Program-made: the position numbers and the translations under genes
Shown here: positions 16,847-29,124 of the stretch, in pieces
Layout: each line of letters starts with the position of its first letter
Numbering within the stretch: the stretch's first letter is position 1
Source of the DNA: Morchella semilibera
Taxonomy: Eukaryota > Ascomycota > Pezizomycetes > Pezizales > Morchellaceae
Direction: 5' to 3'
NCBI GenBank assembly: GCA_009192285.1
Contig: WBVU01000003.1
Span: 3,999,973 to 4,063,972, forward strand
DNA: 64,000 nt
Notes under the pieces: generated by a model
Seen by the model: only the letters and a program-made list of their open reading frames with translations
What the model was told of the DNA's origin: nothing
Databases searched by the model: none

Positions 16847-18510
16847 ATGAGAAGTCAGTTACGACCAACAAACTTTCGAAGAATATGTGCCTCAATTCTT
16901 TTGGTGCTGCCGATGATTTCGGGGTATGATCTTGTTCTTGATGACAGGCGTACGTAGGCTTTGGTTCCCAAGTCTGTGATGGGCACTACACGAGTGGCGG
17001 TGTAGGAGGTTGACCAGGGGATTGGCAGGAAGCTAACGCTCTTTTTTTTGCGAAATCAGAATCAACCTTGGACATCACGCAAAGGATTGCGTACAAAATG
17101 ATGGAGTTCTACCCAGGAAACAAAACTGGTGGTATTCCAGGGTTATTTGGTGACCCTTATTACTGGTGGGAAGCTGGTGCTGCTTTTGGGGTATGTTCTC
17201 GTTTTCCGGTTTAGCGAAAGTAAACAATGGTTAACATATTCCTCGGAGCTAAATGTAGGCCTTAATTGACTACTGGTATTATACTGGTGATGCTGGGTAC
17301 AACGCCGTCACCACCGAAGCTATGCTTCACCAAGTCGGACCACAAGAAAACTTTATGCCACCTAATCAGTCAAAATCCCTGGTGAGTAACCTTTTTGCCC
17401 TCGAATTAGCCGTCTGTACACCACTAATTTAACTTAGGGAAACGATGATCAAGGGTTTTGGGCCCTCTCAGCTATGTCGGCTGCCGAGAAAAACTTTCCG
17501 GATCCACCAGCGGACCAACCTCAATGGCTTGCCTTGGCACAAGGTGTCTTTAACTCACAAGCGTTGCGTTGGGATAATTTAACATGCGGTGGAGGCCTAC
17601 GTTGGCAGATTTATACATTCAATGCCGGATACGGCTACAAAAACACGATCTCGAATGGATGTTTTTTCCAGCTTGCAGCTAGGCTAGCTAGATATACTGG
17701 CAATTCAACCTACGCCGAATGGGCCGAGAAGGCTTACGATTGGACAGCTTCAATCGGACTTTTGTCGAAGGACTATAAACTCTTTGATGGATCAGACTCG
17801 ACATTGAATTGTTCTGAGTTAAATCATATTCAGTGGACCTATAACGCAGGAATATACCTGGCAGGGGCGGCGTACATGTACAACTTCGTACGTTTGGAAC
17901 CTCTTGCTACTTTAGACTACAATAGGATACAAGCTGACCTTTATTACAGACAAGTGGAGCTGAGCCTTGGAGGACACGCGTGGAAGGTATAATGAATGCA
18001 ACATCAGTGTTCTTTATTAATAATACAATGGCCGAAGTTGGCTGCGAGTCAAACGACATGTGCAACGTTGATCAACGATCCTTCAAAGCTTATATGGGCC
18101 GCTTCATGGCATTGACCGTCAAAATGGCACCTTTCACTGCATCCTACATTATGCCTAAACTCCAGACATCGGCAGTGGCGGCTGCATCTCATTGTTCCTA
18201 TGGTAGTGACGAGAACACATGTGGAATGATATGGACTCAGGATGGGTGGGACAATAAGTACGGTGTTGGTGAACAGTTATGTGCGTTGGAGGTTATTCAG
18301 AATACCCTTGTCGAAGTAGTTGGCCAGCCTGTGACAGAGAATAATGGAGGCACCAGTAAGGGAGATCCAGCGGCGGGGACTGGAGGAGATACGCAACCAG
18401 CACAGACTTATCCTGATGCGAAAAGCAAAAAAGATAAGATTGGCGCAGGATTTGCAACAGCAGCAATATTACTATTATTAATGGCTGGAGGTTATTTTAT
18501 GATAGTATAA
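16847..18510 (+). CDS. GH76 mannan endo-1,6-alpha-mannosidase (Dfg5/Dcw1 family)
   Basis: Cell-surface enzyme thought to act on the mannan core of GPI anchors and so link mannoproteins into the wall. Inferred exons are 16847-16949, 17060-17190, 17259-17381, 17438-17887 and 17950-18510, giving 455 residues. The N terminus has a signal peptide with hydrophobic core '[12 protein letters not shown]'. The GH76 catalytic Asp-Asp pair is in '[15 protein letters not shown]'; '[11 protein letters not shown]' and 'CGGGLRWQ' are also family hallmarks. Several NxS/T sites follow. The C terminus is a Gly/Thr-rich linker ending in a hydrophobic tail without cytosolic charges, as in a GPI-attachment signal. 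The fourth intron is needed to join 'AAYMYNF' to '[13 protein letters not shown]'; reading through it would stop early. Confidence 0.93.
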
Positions 18511-20369
18511 CTGGGGTAGTAGTTTTCATTTTACGTGTTGTTCATGTCCGTTTCTGTACGTTGGTTGCCAGGTCATTTAACAAATTCTGGTCTTGGTTGG
18601 TTGGGCTGGTCGGTTGGGTAATCTGTTATGAGTTTCTTTTTTTTCCTTCTCAGGGTTTCCTTCACTTCTTTGCCTTGCTCTGTGGTGTAGGCTTTACGGG
18701 CATCATGTTTTTCTTTATGTTTTACATTCTATTTCTTGGTTAATACACCAGGCTATTGCCCCCTCCTACTTTTTTCTCGCAGTTTCTCATTTGGGTTTGA
18801 TGTGGCTGAATAATTGAGTGGCATCTCGAATATATGGCATGTATAGATATCTATCTACGGGGTATGAGCCTTGTCCTGTTTCTTTTTTCCGTCCTACTCT
18901 GCATGGACTTTGAATAATGGGTGGTACATGTATACTAAAAGTACTATGACCTGGAGCTTACTTCAGGTTTAGACAGATAGTCTTAAGTTTTACTTATACT
19001 TTGCCATGAAAGTCCGCTAGAGCCTCTGTAGATAAAGATTATAGGTACAGGTCTGTTTCTCCGTTCGAATAGGCATTCGGAATGTCACCCTCACCGGTGG
19101 GGGGGTAGTCTGATGAATGGTATGGTTTCGGGGAAATTTATATAAAGTCGAGGAAATCTTTGGTTTTGATTATCCTGAAGTGTTTCCTTTACGTCCTATA
19201 CGTTGAAACTCAGTGTGCGAACTCTCTATTCTAAATCAAGTCCTGCTATAGGTTTCAATGCTCACGTAGTTGAGTGTGATTTGAGTAGCCAAGCATGGCT
19301 AACAAAACCCCTGTCCTGTACTTGCGGTGATATTAAGTATTGTCTCTCGCGCCCCACCATGATAGTTTAAGTGGGATATAATTGTTTTTGGATGGAGAAA
19401 TGGCCGTGGCTTGACTCTAATACACTTGGGTTGGGCTAGTTATTGTGATTCTGTAGGATCTCAAGTCTGGTGGGGGGGGGGGGGGGGTTAGTGCAATAAT
19501 AGTACATGTAATTGGGACAATACTTAATTTCACCCCAAATGCAGTAGCTATATGTATGTATATTCGCTCGTCGTAGCAATAGCATAACTGAGACATGTTA
19601 GGTCCCGACGGCGTGGTGATATTCAGAGCAAAGAGCCTCATGGGGTGGGGTTAGTTTACTACATACCAAGTAAAAGCTGACCGCCAGCTCCCAGCCGTGA
19701 AAACGCCCGAGGGACGTGATTACTCAACTACACAAGCTTCATGAGAGCGCTGAGGTTTTTTTTTCTTTTTTTTCCTTTCAAATTTGGAGGTTGAGACAAG
19801 CACAGATGTGCAGGGTCGGGGGATCCGGCCACCACAGCTCATGGCATAAACACTCAGACCCCTTGGTCAGCTGTCTTGAAACACACAGGCACCCGTGCGG
19901 AGATTTCTTCCCCGATGTTTACTCGGGGGCGCTCTGATCATAGACATGAATCATAAAGAACGAGAGAGAAGCAGGGCAGAAGGGGGGAAAGTCAAAAGCA
20001 ACGAGGTTTGCCCCTTTCGAAATGATAGTCCGATGGGGCATTTACACCTCGAACCCCCAAGACTCTTGTGGTGCCTCATCTCGTATAGAGTCTTTCCCCG
20101 ACTCTTCGCTCCTTAACCCAACCTTCGCGTGGTCTTTGGCTATACACACTCATTTTTGGTGGAGGCATTTGTTTTGAAAGCTCACAATTCGCTCATTATT
20201 ACGGTCTCAATAAAGTATGCAATATTAATACAAGTACTTACTGTCATAAGTACTCTTTTCATCACCTTGAAAGGTCCTCGAAAGACATTACTCTCTTGCC
20301 CTTGCCCACTTATTTTTGCCTTTGCAACCCTTTCACGATAAGATTTGTGCTATATATTTATGTTTTGAT
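18511..20369. other. Intergenic region
   Basis: I see no gene. The left part is the 3' UTR of the mannosidase gene (T-rich to about 18800). A long G-run occurs at about 19471-19488. TACATGTA words are at 18925-18932 and 19503-19510. The last few hundred bases are a CT-rich promoter for the next gene. Confidence 0.5.
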
Positions 20370-22416
20370 ATGGCCCTCTCAAGTATACTCTCTAGTGCAC
20401 TTGTCCAGGTTATTCTCTTTAGCAGGGTCATATCTGCGACGTCTGGAGATACTATATCAGTTCAATTTTCAAAGTCACTTGCGGTCAACTCGACAGACGA
20501 CTATCTGATTCCACTTACTATTGGAACTCCTCCTCAAACTATATATCTCAATCCTTCTATAAACACAGACGATTTATTTGGCATTTCTCCGAAAGCTTGT
20601 ACGCCAACCGGTAACGCAACGGCTTTAGCAAGTTGTACCAAATATCGTGGCGGTGTATTCTCATCTAAAGGTTCTTCATCTTATACAACTACAGGGGACA
20701 CATTTACATGGAAGGATGATCAATATATTCTCTTTGCCAATGGGACCCAGGGAAAGGATACAGTTGTCTTATTGGATGGCGAAGATGATATTTCGATGGA
20801 GGGATTTCAATTTGGATTGATTGACGCTTGTAATATGACTTCGGGGTTTGTAGGACTTGGACCTAATTCGGCATTACTGGAACGGCTTGTGAAGGATCGC
20901 CTCGTTGGTTCTCGTTCTTATGGCATTCATGTTGGTGTCGATATTGAAAACCATAGCTCTGGCGCGGGGAAGATTAAGCGTGGTGCTAGTAATGTTACTA
21001 GTACTGCGGGGGATATGCAGTCATATCCGGGTTGTTTGACCTTCGGAGGGTATGATAAAACAAAGATCGACAGCAGAGTTGGGTCACTTAAGGCACCGAC
21101 GACCAGCGATGGGGTGGTGGAATTGGAATTGAAAAGCCTAGTCCTGAATCAAGGGGCAGCTGGTGACTTATCACATGATATACTCAACGGGACTAGAAAA
21201 TTGATCATTGACTCTAGCACACCGTATATGTAAGTGCACTGAAACTGCCACACTCCGGAACACAATTACTGAGGGGAATTATAGCTACCTACCAAAGTCA
21301 ACCGCAAAGCTACTATCCGATGCATTAGGAGCAAACTATGGGGGATCATTGGTGGATTTCTATTACGGAGTTTCGGCAGATAGATATATTGGGAACATTA
21401 CTTTCACGCTGCAAGTACCTGGTGGAGGAGATAGTATTGATATTGAAATCCCATCTAGTGTTCTCTATCAAAAAATCACTGCACTACGAGATTATGTTCC
21501 GGCGGGAAACGACATCTATGACCATTATCTACCCGTCAAAACGTTCGATGATTCCTCGAAGCAGCCCATTGTCTTAGGTCGAACGTATGTTGTGCGAGCC
21601 CCAGTTTCTTTTACGAATTGAGCTTACATAGGCTTTAGGTTTTTGAAGGCTGCATATCTGTTTGTGAATCATGACTCAGGAAGTTTTGAGCTTTCCCAAG
21701 TCTCTTACACAAATGAGAAACCCGATATTGTTGCGGTTGGAGCATCAGGTAATGGATCAAAAAATGGCAATGTCGACGCTATGAACGAGGACGCGGATTC
21801 TTCGTCGGATAAAAAGAAAGGGCCCCCAATAATTCTTATTGCGGTAATAGCTGGGGCTGCAGGCTTTCTCTTCGCTCTTGGAATTGTTTTTATTCTTTGG
21901 CGTCGTAAACAATCCGGATCTACAAATCCCCCTCAATCCGCCCTTCAGTCTATCCCATCTTCATCCACAGTAAACGACAGTAATAGCCGCGGCAACGAAT
22001 TAGACCACAATGGCTCTTCTGGAATGACAAACATTTCCTTGAGGGACCCTGATGAAAAGCACCCCCTAGGCCCCGGATATCACGGAGGCCAGGATTGGGG
22101 TGTCTGGGAACAACAGACGGATGGGAGTGGTGGATATTATACTCCGCATCCATTGGCACCGGGCGGCACACATTACAACGAGGTGGAAAGTGATTATGTT
22201 GGTATGGCAACAAGCCCGAGTCAAGCATATCCCCCACAATGGGTAGAGCTACCTACTTCGCCGCTGCCAGTACACCCAGCACTCTCCCAACATCCAGCTT
22301 TCTCCGAGCATCCAATCCATTCTCAGCACCCGGCCTTTTTGAGCCAGAGCACAGATAGCGGCCCGCATAGTCAACCGTACCAGCCTGGGCCTGAAATGCG
22401 GTACGAGGTAGTGTAG
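20370..22416 (+). CDS. Membrane-anchored pepsin-like protein without catalytic motifs
   Basis: A 645-residue secretory protein with a peptidase A1 fold signature. Inferred exons are 20370-21229, 21285-21584 and 21639-22416. The signal peptide starts at the chosen Met ('MALSSILSSALVQVILF'); an upstream in-frame ATG at 20316 would bury it. 'YLIPLTIGTPPQTIYL' is the typical first A1 strand, but the following DTGS is replaced by 'NPSINT' near residue 61. The second catalytic motif reads 'LIIDSSTPYI' (Asp281 but no DTG/DSG). 'SGFVGLGP' and a Cys pair are retained. A single transmembrane helix near residues 440-465 is followed by a cytosolic tail with repeated SQHPAF/SEHPI-type units. It is probably a non-peptidase or much altered peptidase at the cell surface; the function is unknown. 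Confidence 0.82.
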
Positions 22417-22765
22417 CAAGAATAGAGGATATCAAGTTTGGTGGAAATTGGTGATGTGATCCGTAAGTCTATTGACTGAATGCTATGTCGTCGGCTCGTT
22501 TTATCTGTTGGTTTTGTATGTCCTTGCTGTATAGATATTTTAGTTGATATAGTTGGCCCTTTTTATTTGTCCGGGTGGAGGCGCAATATTCATTTTATTA
22601 TTGACATTTATTTTACATACTTGAGCCGTGGAGCCAGGCTAGGAGCAAGGGTGCGTGTATCTATTTATATATTAGAATTTTGATCATGGGCTAGCACTCG
22701 ATGGTTTAAAGCCTCGGGAACCCTAAGGGTTGGATTTTTCCAAAGCAATATCTATCATAAATTAA

Positions 22766-23009
22766 GGGCGCGTTCGGGAAGACTATGGAAACTCCGTCTT
22801 CAAGGGTACGTCAGGACGGAGTTTTACAAGAAACTCCGTTTTGGTAATCGAAGTGAGTGCGTTCGGCGTCCCATACTCTGTTTTGATGAGAAATCTCCGT
22901 TAAGTTGAAAAATAGGTAGGACCTACTTTTCAGAAACTCTGCTAACAACACAACTAACGTTGTTCTTCCAAAACGGAGTTCCTGCTTTGAAGGGTTCCCG
23001 AACACGCCC
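22766..23009. mobile_element. PIF/Harbinger (Tourist-like) MITE
   Basis: A 244-bp non-coding element with terminal inverted repeats. The left end reads GGGCGCGTTCGGGAA and the right end is the complement of GGGCGTGTTCGGGAA. Both are flanked by the 3-bp duplication TAA (22763-22765 and 23010-23012). G+C-rich GGGC ends with a TWA target duplication are characteristic of PIF/Harbinger MITEs. Internally, ACTCCGT/ACGGAGT words recur in both orientations, so the element can fold back on itself. It has no transposase and must have moved in trans. It ends about 365 bp upstream of the methylisocitrate lyase start codon. Confidence 0.85.
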
Positions 23010-23374
23010 TAAGGTATCATCTACTGTGCATTGATATACCTAAACGGTCCAACTACTACTAAGATTGCCTTGATTTCGATCTGGCCCGGGGAACTCTTTA
23101 GGGGCTCAGCTACTCGCAGCAGGTAAGAGGTACCCGGATAGGTATGCAAGTCTTGAGATGCAGTGTAGCTGCATTTTCGGGTACTTGTTACCTGTCGCGA
23201 GTAGTGCTTTCCTTTCCCCCGCCCCTTGGTTCCGACGCCCGTCTGCAACAGGGAGATCCCGAGGCAAAGCGTCATTGCCGGGATCTGACTGCGAATAGGT
23301 ATAAGCTCGCAAAATCATCTCCCGTCTAGCAATTCCTTCTAATACCCAGTAGCTGAATTATTCTTTCCTCAGAA

Positions 23375-25354
23375 ATGGTCTTTCCAATCCGCCGACTACC
23401 AGTACTTCGACCGCTCCCGCGGATCCTGTCAACCACCGCTCAACCCGGTGCAACATTCTCTCTTGTTCGGATGTACTCTTCGCGGCCACTTCATGTTGCC
23501 CCTTCGCCTGAGGAGGAAGATGCGATCTTCGCGGCAGAGGTTCAAGCAGTAAAGGAATGGTGGGGAACTCCGCGTTTTGCTGGGATCAAAAGGCCATACA
23601 CCGCAGCGGACATTGTCAGCAAGCGTGGAACTCTGAAACAAGAGTATCCTAGTAGTACGACAGCTAAGAAGCTCTTTGGGCTACTGAAGGAGCGAGCAGC
23701 AGCTGGAGAACCTGTGCATACCAGTATGCAGCTCTCTACAATTTTAATTTCCTACTTAGAAAAGGTGCTGACAAACTCGGTCCTGGTCTATAGTGGGTGC
23801 TATCGACCCGGTACAAATGACACAGCAAGCTCCTCACCAAGAGGTTCTTTACGTCAGCGGTTGGGCATGCTCAAGTGTACTAACAACTACAAACGAGGTT
23901 TCCCCGGATTTGGGGGACTACCCATATAATACTGTACCAAACCAGGTGCAGAGATTATTCAAAGCGCAGCAGTTACATGACCGAAGGCATTGGGATGCAA
24001 GAAGATCCTTAACGCCGGAGCAGAGAAAGAAGACACCATGGATTGATTATTTGAGACCTATCATTGCAGATGGTGATACTGGCCATGGCGGTCTTTCAGC
24101 TGTGATGAAGCTCGCTAAACTCTTTGCTGAGAACGGAGCGGCCGCGATCCATTTAGAGGATCAGCTCCATGGCGGAAAGAAGGTATTTGTTGGTCTTAAA
24201 TACTTCCTTACATATTCTGATATAAATTTTGTAGTGTGGCCATCTATCTGGTAAAGTACTGGTACCGATAAGCGAGCATATAAATCGCCTTATTGCAGCA
24301 CGTTTCCAGTGGGATCTTATGGGCAGCGAGAACCTTTTGATCGCCAGAACAGATTCCGAAAGTGGAAAGCTAATTAGTAGCACGGTGGATATTCGAGATC
24401 ATGAATTCATTCTTGGTGTAACCCAGGATGTAAAACCCTTAAGTGAAGTTCTATACGGGCTTGAACAAAGCGGCGCAAGCGGAGAGGATATCAATAAGGC
24501 TGAGGCCGAATGGGTTGCAAAACACAAAATGGTTACATTTGATGAGGCCATTGTCGAAGCTCTCAAGGAATCTTCTGCGCCTGAAAGTAAGATCCAGCAG
24601 TACCTAAATGGTTCTTCGAAACGCTCCCTCTCGGACTCAAGAGTTCTTGCGGGGGAGGTTCTCGGCCGTGATGTGTTCTTCAGTTGGGACATTCCCCGCA
24701 CCCGTGAAGGCTACTACCATTACCGTGCTGGTATCAAAGCTGCGACCAAGCGCTCGCTTGCCTTTGCACCCTACGCCGACCTTCTCTGGCTTGAGACGAA
24801 ACGGCCATCTGTTGAGGAAGCAGCTGGCTTTGCCAAAACCGTCAGGGCGAAAGGGGGCCCCGGTGAAGGAAAATGGATGGTTTATAATCTTTCCCCAAGT
24901 TTCAACTGGTTGAACGAAGGGTTTTCTGAAGCTCAACTGAAGAGCTTTATATGGGATCTCGCGAAGGAAGGGTTTGTACTGCAGTTGGTCAGTTTAGCTG
25001 GGTTGCATTCGGGGGCCACTATCACATGCGAACTTGCGACGAGATTCAAGAAAGATGGAATGTTAGCATATGTGGATCTAATTCAAAGGAGGGAGAAGGA
25101 TTTGGGATGCGACGTTTTAACGCACCAAAAATGGTAAGTCACCACAACTCAGTTATTGATCATGTGAACCACTTGCTAATAAGGCTATGTTCTTCAAAGG
25201 AGTGGGGCAAATTACATGGACGGAATTTTGCAGAGTATAGCAAGCAGCTCTGCTACCAGTTCAGTAGGTGGTGATAGCACTGAGCACGGTAAGTGAAAAC
25301 TCTGTATCCCCCAGCAGTTAAGGAGCTTTTACTTACGGCAGAATAGGGTTCTGA
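23375..25354 (+). CDS. mclA: 2-methylisocitrate lyase, mitochondrial
   Basis: Cleaves 2-methylisocitrate to pyruvate and succinate, the last step of the methylcitrate cycle. Inferred exons are 23375-23723, 23794-24182, 24235-25133, 25200-25288 and 25347-25354, giving 577 residues. An Arg-rich, acid-poor N terminus ('[20 protein letters not shown]') indicates import into mitochondria, unlike the glyoxysomal isocitrate lyase. The isocitrate lyase superfamily core is present: 'YVSGWACSS', '[11 protein letters not shown]' and the catalytic '[13 protein letters not shown]' with Cys247, the first codon of exon 3. The spacer '[24 protein letters not shown]' and '[12 protein letters not shown]' match fungal methylisocitrate lyases rather than AcuD as I know them. 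The final coding exon is 8 nt and ends STEHGF; an alternative acceptor 5 nt upstream would end STEHE. Confidence 0.9.
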
Positions 25355-26421
25355 AATTCTTAGCTACTTGAAGACCTATATCAGTGTAGTACCATGTTAA
25401 TTAATTTTATGCCACGCTCTTAAACATACATGTCTATATGCGACTTGGCACTGAGGATGTGTGCGACTTGCACTCTCGTAGCAAAGTTGTGTTCTTATCA
25501 TTGATACTGGTAATTGTTTTTTATTGATTGATTAGAGGCCCCTTCCGCATTAGCCCAGTCCTGAACTCCCGGGAACTTTGTTCAGAACCAGGGTCAGGTG
25601 CCCCGGAACCCAGTCTTATTGCTATAGATTATTGCAAAGTTCTTGACATGAAGTTTCACCAATCATCACTCGATTTATAGTTAGTACCATTGATCACAGA
25701 CCAGTGGACTGCAGCCGCTAGATACTTGTTATGCTGTTACGTATGTAAAGCTCCCTACCCAAGAGTTTTCGTAAGTGGTGAAACACATACAAAATAGCAA
25801 TGGGGTTCTCCACTAAAATATTTTATTATACCCTAACCACTCCCTTTTAACAATCTTCTCCCAAGGGTCAAAATATTTTACCCTTGTTTATCATTATAAT
25901 GCTTCGCGGGCGCATGACCACATACTGTACATGTATGTAGTCATGATGTCAAGGGTGTCGGGGTAGAAGCATGGAGAGTAGAAAAGGTAGGTGTATACAA
26001 ATGACCACCCCCTCCAAGTTGCTCCTCAGGCTCTTATAGTTATGTAGTTAGCCTTAATACTTATCTCGAACTTCAAAGTTTAGTTTAACGAGGTCGACTT
26101 ATAGGCGTGCACTTTAAGAGACTGAAGGTTATTCAAGATTAGGTGCGATCTTGATATATTGAGCCTTCCAGGCCAAAATAACCTTACTCTGCATGAGCAC
26201 TCAATCCCTTCTTTTGGGATTTCGTCTCCGGCTGGGTATTCCGTTCGCCCTGCGCAAGCCATGGGTGCAGATGCATGCACATGAACCATGTCAACGACGT
26301 CACTTACCAGGAAACTGGCCATAAGTACAACTAACGGGCGAGTCCCAATTCTCTTTGACATTGACTTCCAAGGATCGCCAGATTTGATAAAAAAAAAAAA
26401 AGTCCGACCCCTCCGCCCATC
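25355..26421. other. Intergenic region
   Basis: I see no gene. It contains the 3' UTR of mclA, a TACATGTA word at 25928-25935, and an A13 run near 26390 just before the MFS start codon. Confidence 0.45.
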
Positions 26422-28267
26422 ATGAGAAATTTATTGCCGCGTCGTGCCTCTTCGCTTCACTATCAGACATTTCCCACCACCCCTCCTGCAACCAGCGGTC
26501 CTCCCCCTGCTGACTTCTCGTCCCCGTTATCAAACACCTGCAGCCAAAATGCCGACGGTAGCAGTTTTAAGACAGGTGATACTGGATCAAAATCAGATAA
26601 ACCAACACCTATACCAGCAAAACAGCTTGCCGTCCTTGCCATAATATCACTCGCTGAGCAGACAGCACTGAATAGCTTTTCACCTTATCTCCCAGAGATG
26701 ACTAGTACATTTCCGGATGTAGATACGAAGAAAGTTGGATTGTTTGTGGGTATCATTGCGAGTTCGTTTGCTGCAGCTCAATTTGGCAGTAAGTCATTCG
26801 GAGGTATAGTTACGTGGGGAATTGGAGACTGATCGAGGACACTGCATGTAGCAAACTTTTTCTGGGGAAGACTGAGTGACAAGATTGGGAGGAAGCCGGT
26901 TATTCTTGCGGGGACATTGTTAACGGCTTTGTGCTTTCTTGCATTTGGTTTCTGTAGGACGCTTCTTCAGGCGGTGGCTGTCCAGGTTGTTATGGGTTTT
27001 GTTAATGGGAACGCAGGTATGGAAATTCTTTATAGTCTATGAGGCATATAATCTGGGTGAAATCTCTAAAACGGACTATCTAGGGATTGTTTCCACGGTC
27101 CTTGGTGAAATAACCGACAAGTCTAATCAGTCATCTGCGTTCTCCTACCTTCCGGTAGTCTACAGCATTGGCGGAATAACAGGCCCCCTTATTGGGGGCA
27201 TTCTTGTTCACTCAGCCCGTACCGGCTTATTCTCGGAATACCCGTATTTACTTCCTAATGTAGTCGCAGCAATTTTGTTATTGCTCGAGTTGCTAGTGAG
27301 TATTTTCTTTCTCGACGAAAGCTTAAAGGAAGCGCAGTCTCTCCCGCCATTGGGAAAGCGAGTCAAGAATTTATTTGTCTGGTTATGGCAATTCACGGCT
27401 GGTGCGAGACCAGGGTGCCTTCACAATTCACCATCACCAAACAACCGCGGTTTAACACCAAGCAGGGGAGAAGAGGGTGGTGATTATTTTGGAGATGAAG
27501 CTACTACCTCCGCCTTGTTCCCCGATATATCAACTCCTCCATCATATCGATCAATAATAACCCCACAAATTGCCATCCTTCTGGTCACGTACTCAATCTT
27601 CAATCTGTCAAATGTATCCTACAATTCTCTATACCCCATTTTCGTATCTTCCGAGCCACCTACTGGACGCGGTCTGTTTCCAAAAGAAATCGGCCTTTCA
27701 CTCGCATTCGTCGGTGTAATTTCAATCGCATTTCAACTTCTTTTGTTTGGGCCATTGCAAGAGCAGCTCGGAAATCATTGGGGATATCGACTTGGATTAT
27801 TCGGATTTACGATTGCTTTCTGGTCAATGCCATTTGTTGGATACTATGATGATCAAAATCCGGGCTCTAAATTCTGGCTCTGGGCCGAACTGGGGTGTGT
27901 GCTTTTCTTAAAAACGCTAAGCACAGTGATTGGACTCACATGCGCAATGCTGCTCATTACCAACGGGAGCCCTAACCCTTCCACCCTGGGGACACTTAAC
28001 GGGCTCGCGCAGACTCTTAGTGCAGGAGGAAGGGCTATAGGGCCTTTAGTAAGCGGTGGGCTATTTACAGCGGCCACCACAGTACCAAAAGGGGAGTTTT
28101 TGGCATGGGGTGTTTTTGGCGGGATTGCAGGATTGGGATTTATACTGAGTATTATTTCAGTAAAGGGGAAAGCGCTTGAAGCCATTGACGAAGAAGGGGG
28201 CGAGGACAGGGGCGAGGAAGGCGAGGAGGGCGAGGACGAGTCTTCTAGATTGCTGCGAGATCGGTAG
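26422..28267 (+). CDS. Major facilitator superfamily transporter (ZIFL/DHA1-like)
   Basis: Polytopic membrane transporter of 571 residues. Inferred exons are 26422-26788, 26852-27016 and 27084-28267. A Ser/Pro-rich cytosolic N terminus precedes the first helix ('KQLAVLAIISLAEQTALNSF'). The loop 2-3 MFS signature is 'NFFWGRLSDKIGRKPVIL', and 'GFVNGNAG' follows in helix 4. A longer central cytosolic loop (about residues 305-370) separates two six-helix halves, and the acidic Glu/Gly C terminus is cytosolic. Joining exons 1 and 2 rebuilds AAQF-GTNFFWGRLSD, and joining exons 2 and 3 rebuilds NAG-IVSTVLGEI, both typical of the ZIFL-like group that includes yeast YCR023C. The substrate cannot be inferred. 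It lies 858 bp upstream of a haem-oxygenase-like diiron protein on the same strand. Confidence 0.88.
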
Positions 28268-29124
28268 GCGTAGAGGCTTATAACGATGTGCTTGAGGACT
28301 CATCGGCTTTTCTTTATTCACCCACCCCCACCCACCCCCACCGGCCCCCCACCCCCACCCAAATCCCTTTCGGTTTCTTTCCTCTTAGATATGTACTTAT
28401 ATCTTGCCCTGGTGTTAGTGTTTTCTTATTGATAAATAGCCTATGCAATAGAAGCCCCATCTTTTGAAGCCCCACACAAGACATAGCCCGCTATCATGAA
28501 TACATGCGGACCGACTCCACCCTCAGCGAGTCCTAGGAGTATTTGGCTGTATGGCGTGGGTCACTAGTGGCTCCAACCCACGACACAAAACGAAAATTAC
28601 ACCAACCTCTGAGATATGTACTCTTATTATATGCCAGTTTCAATGAAAGCTGAACATTAGATATAATGTGCGTATGGAGATGCCAATCATGTCTATCCCT
28701 TCAAAAGCCGCATCCTTATCCAAGTCAAAAAAAAAAGAATAAGGTTTATCAAATGTACCTGTTACTACACAGATACTCCAGTGGTAGATGATCTCGGGTT
28801 TACGGTTCTGTATCTCTGTATATGACGTCACCCGCTAAGCGAAGAAACTGGAGAAAATACGGCCCGAAATGTACCTTCTAGCTCAAATCATTCTAATTGG
28901 CCGGAATACCGTAAGGTAGCTCATCACCTCTCCTAGAATAGAATTAGTAGCGGTTTCATTTTCCGCCGCAAAATACTTCACATCCACAAAGCGTCTAGAA
29001 TCAAATAATTGTGCTCTCTATATTGTAAAGCATCTTTTGAAGAGGCGCAGGGCTGAGCCAATTTTTAGTTATGACGTGAACATCCTGACTTCTTTGGTGG
29101 CAGATACATGTATAGCTTAAAGAA
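28268..29124. repeat. Intergenic region with a C-rich CCCCA tract
   Basis: No gene is seen. Immediately 3' of the transporter, about 28319-28364, is a purine-free tract of CCCAC/CCCCA units able to form a G-quadruplex on the opposite strand. The remainder is A+T rich. A TACATGTA word (29105-29112) lies 12 bp before the next start codon. Confidence 0.6.
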
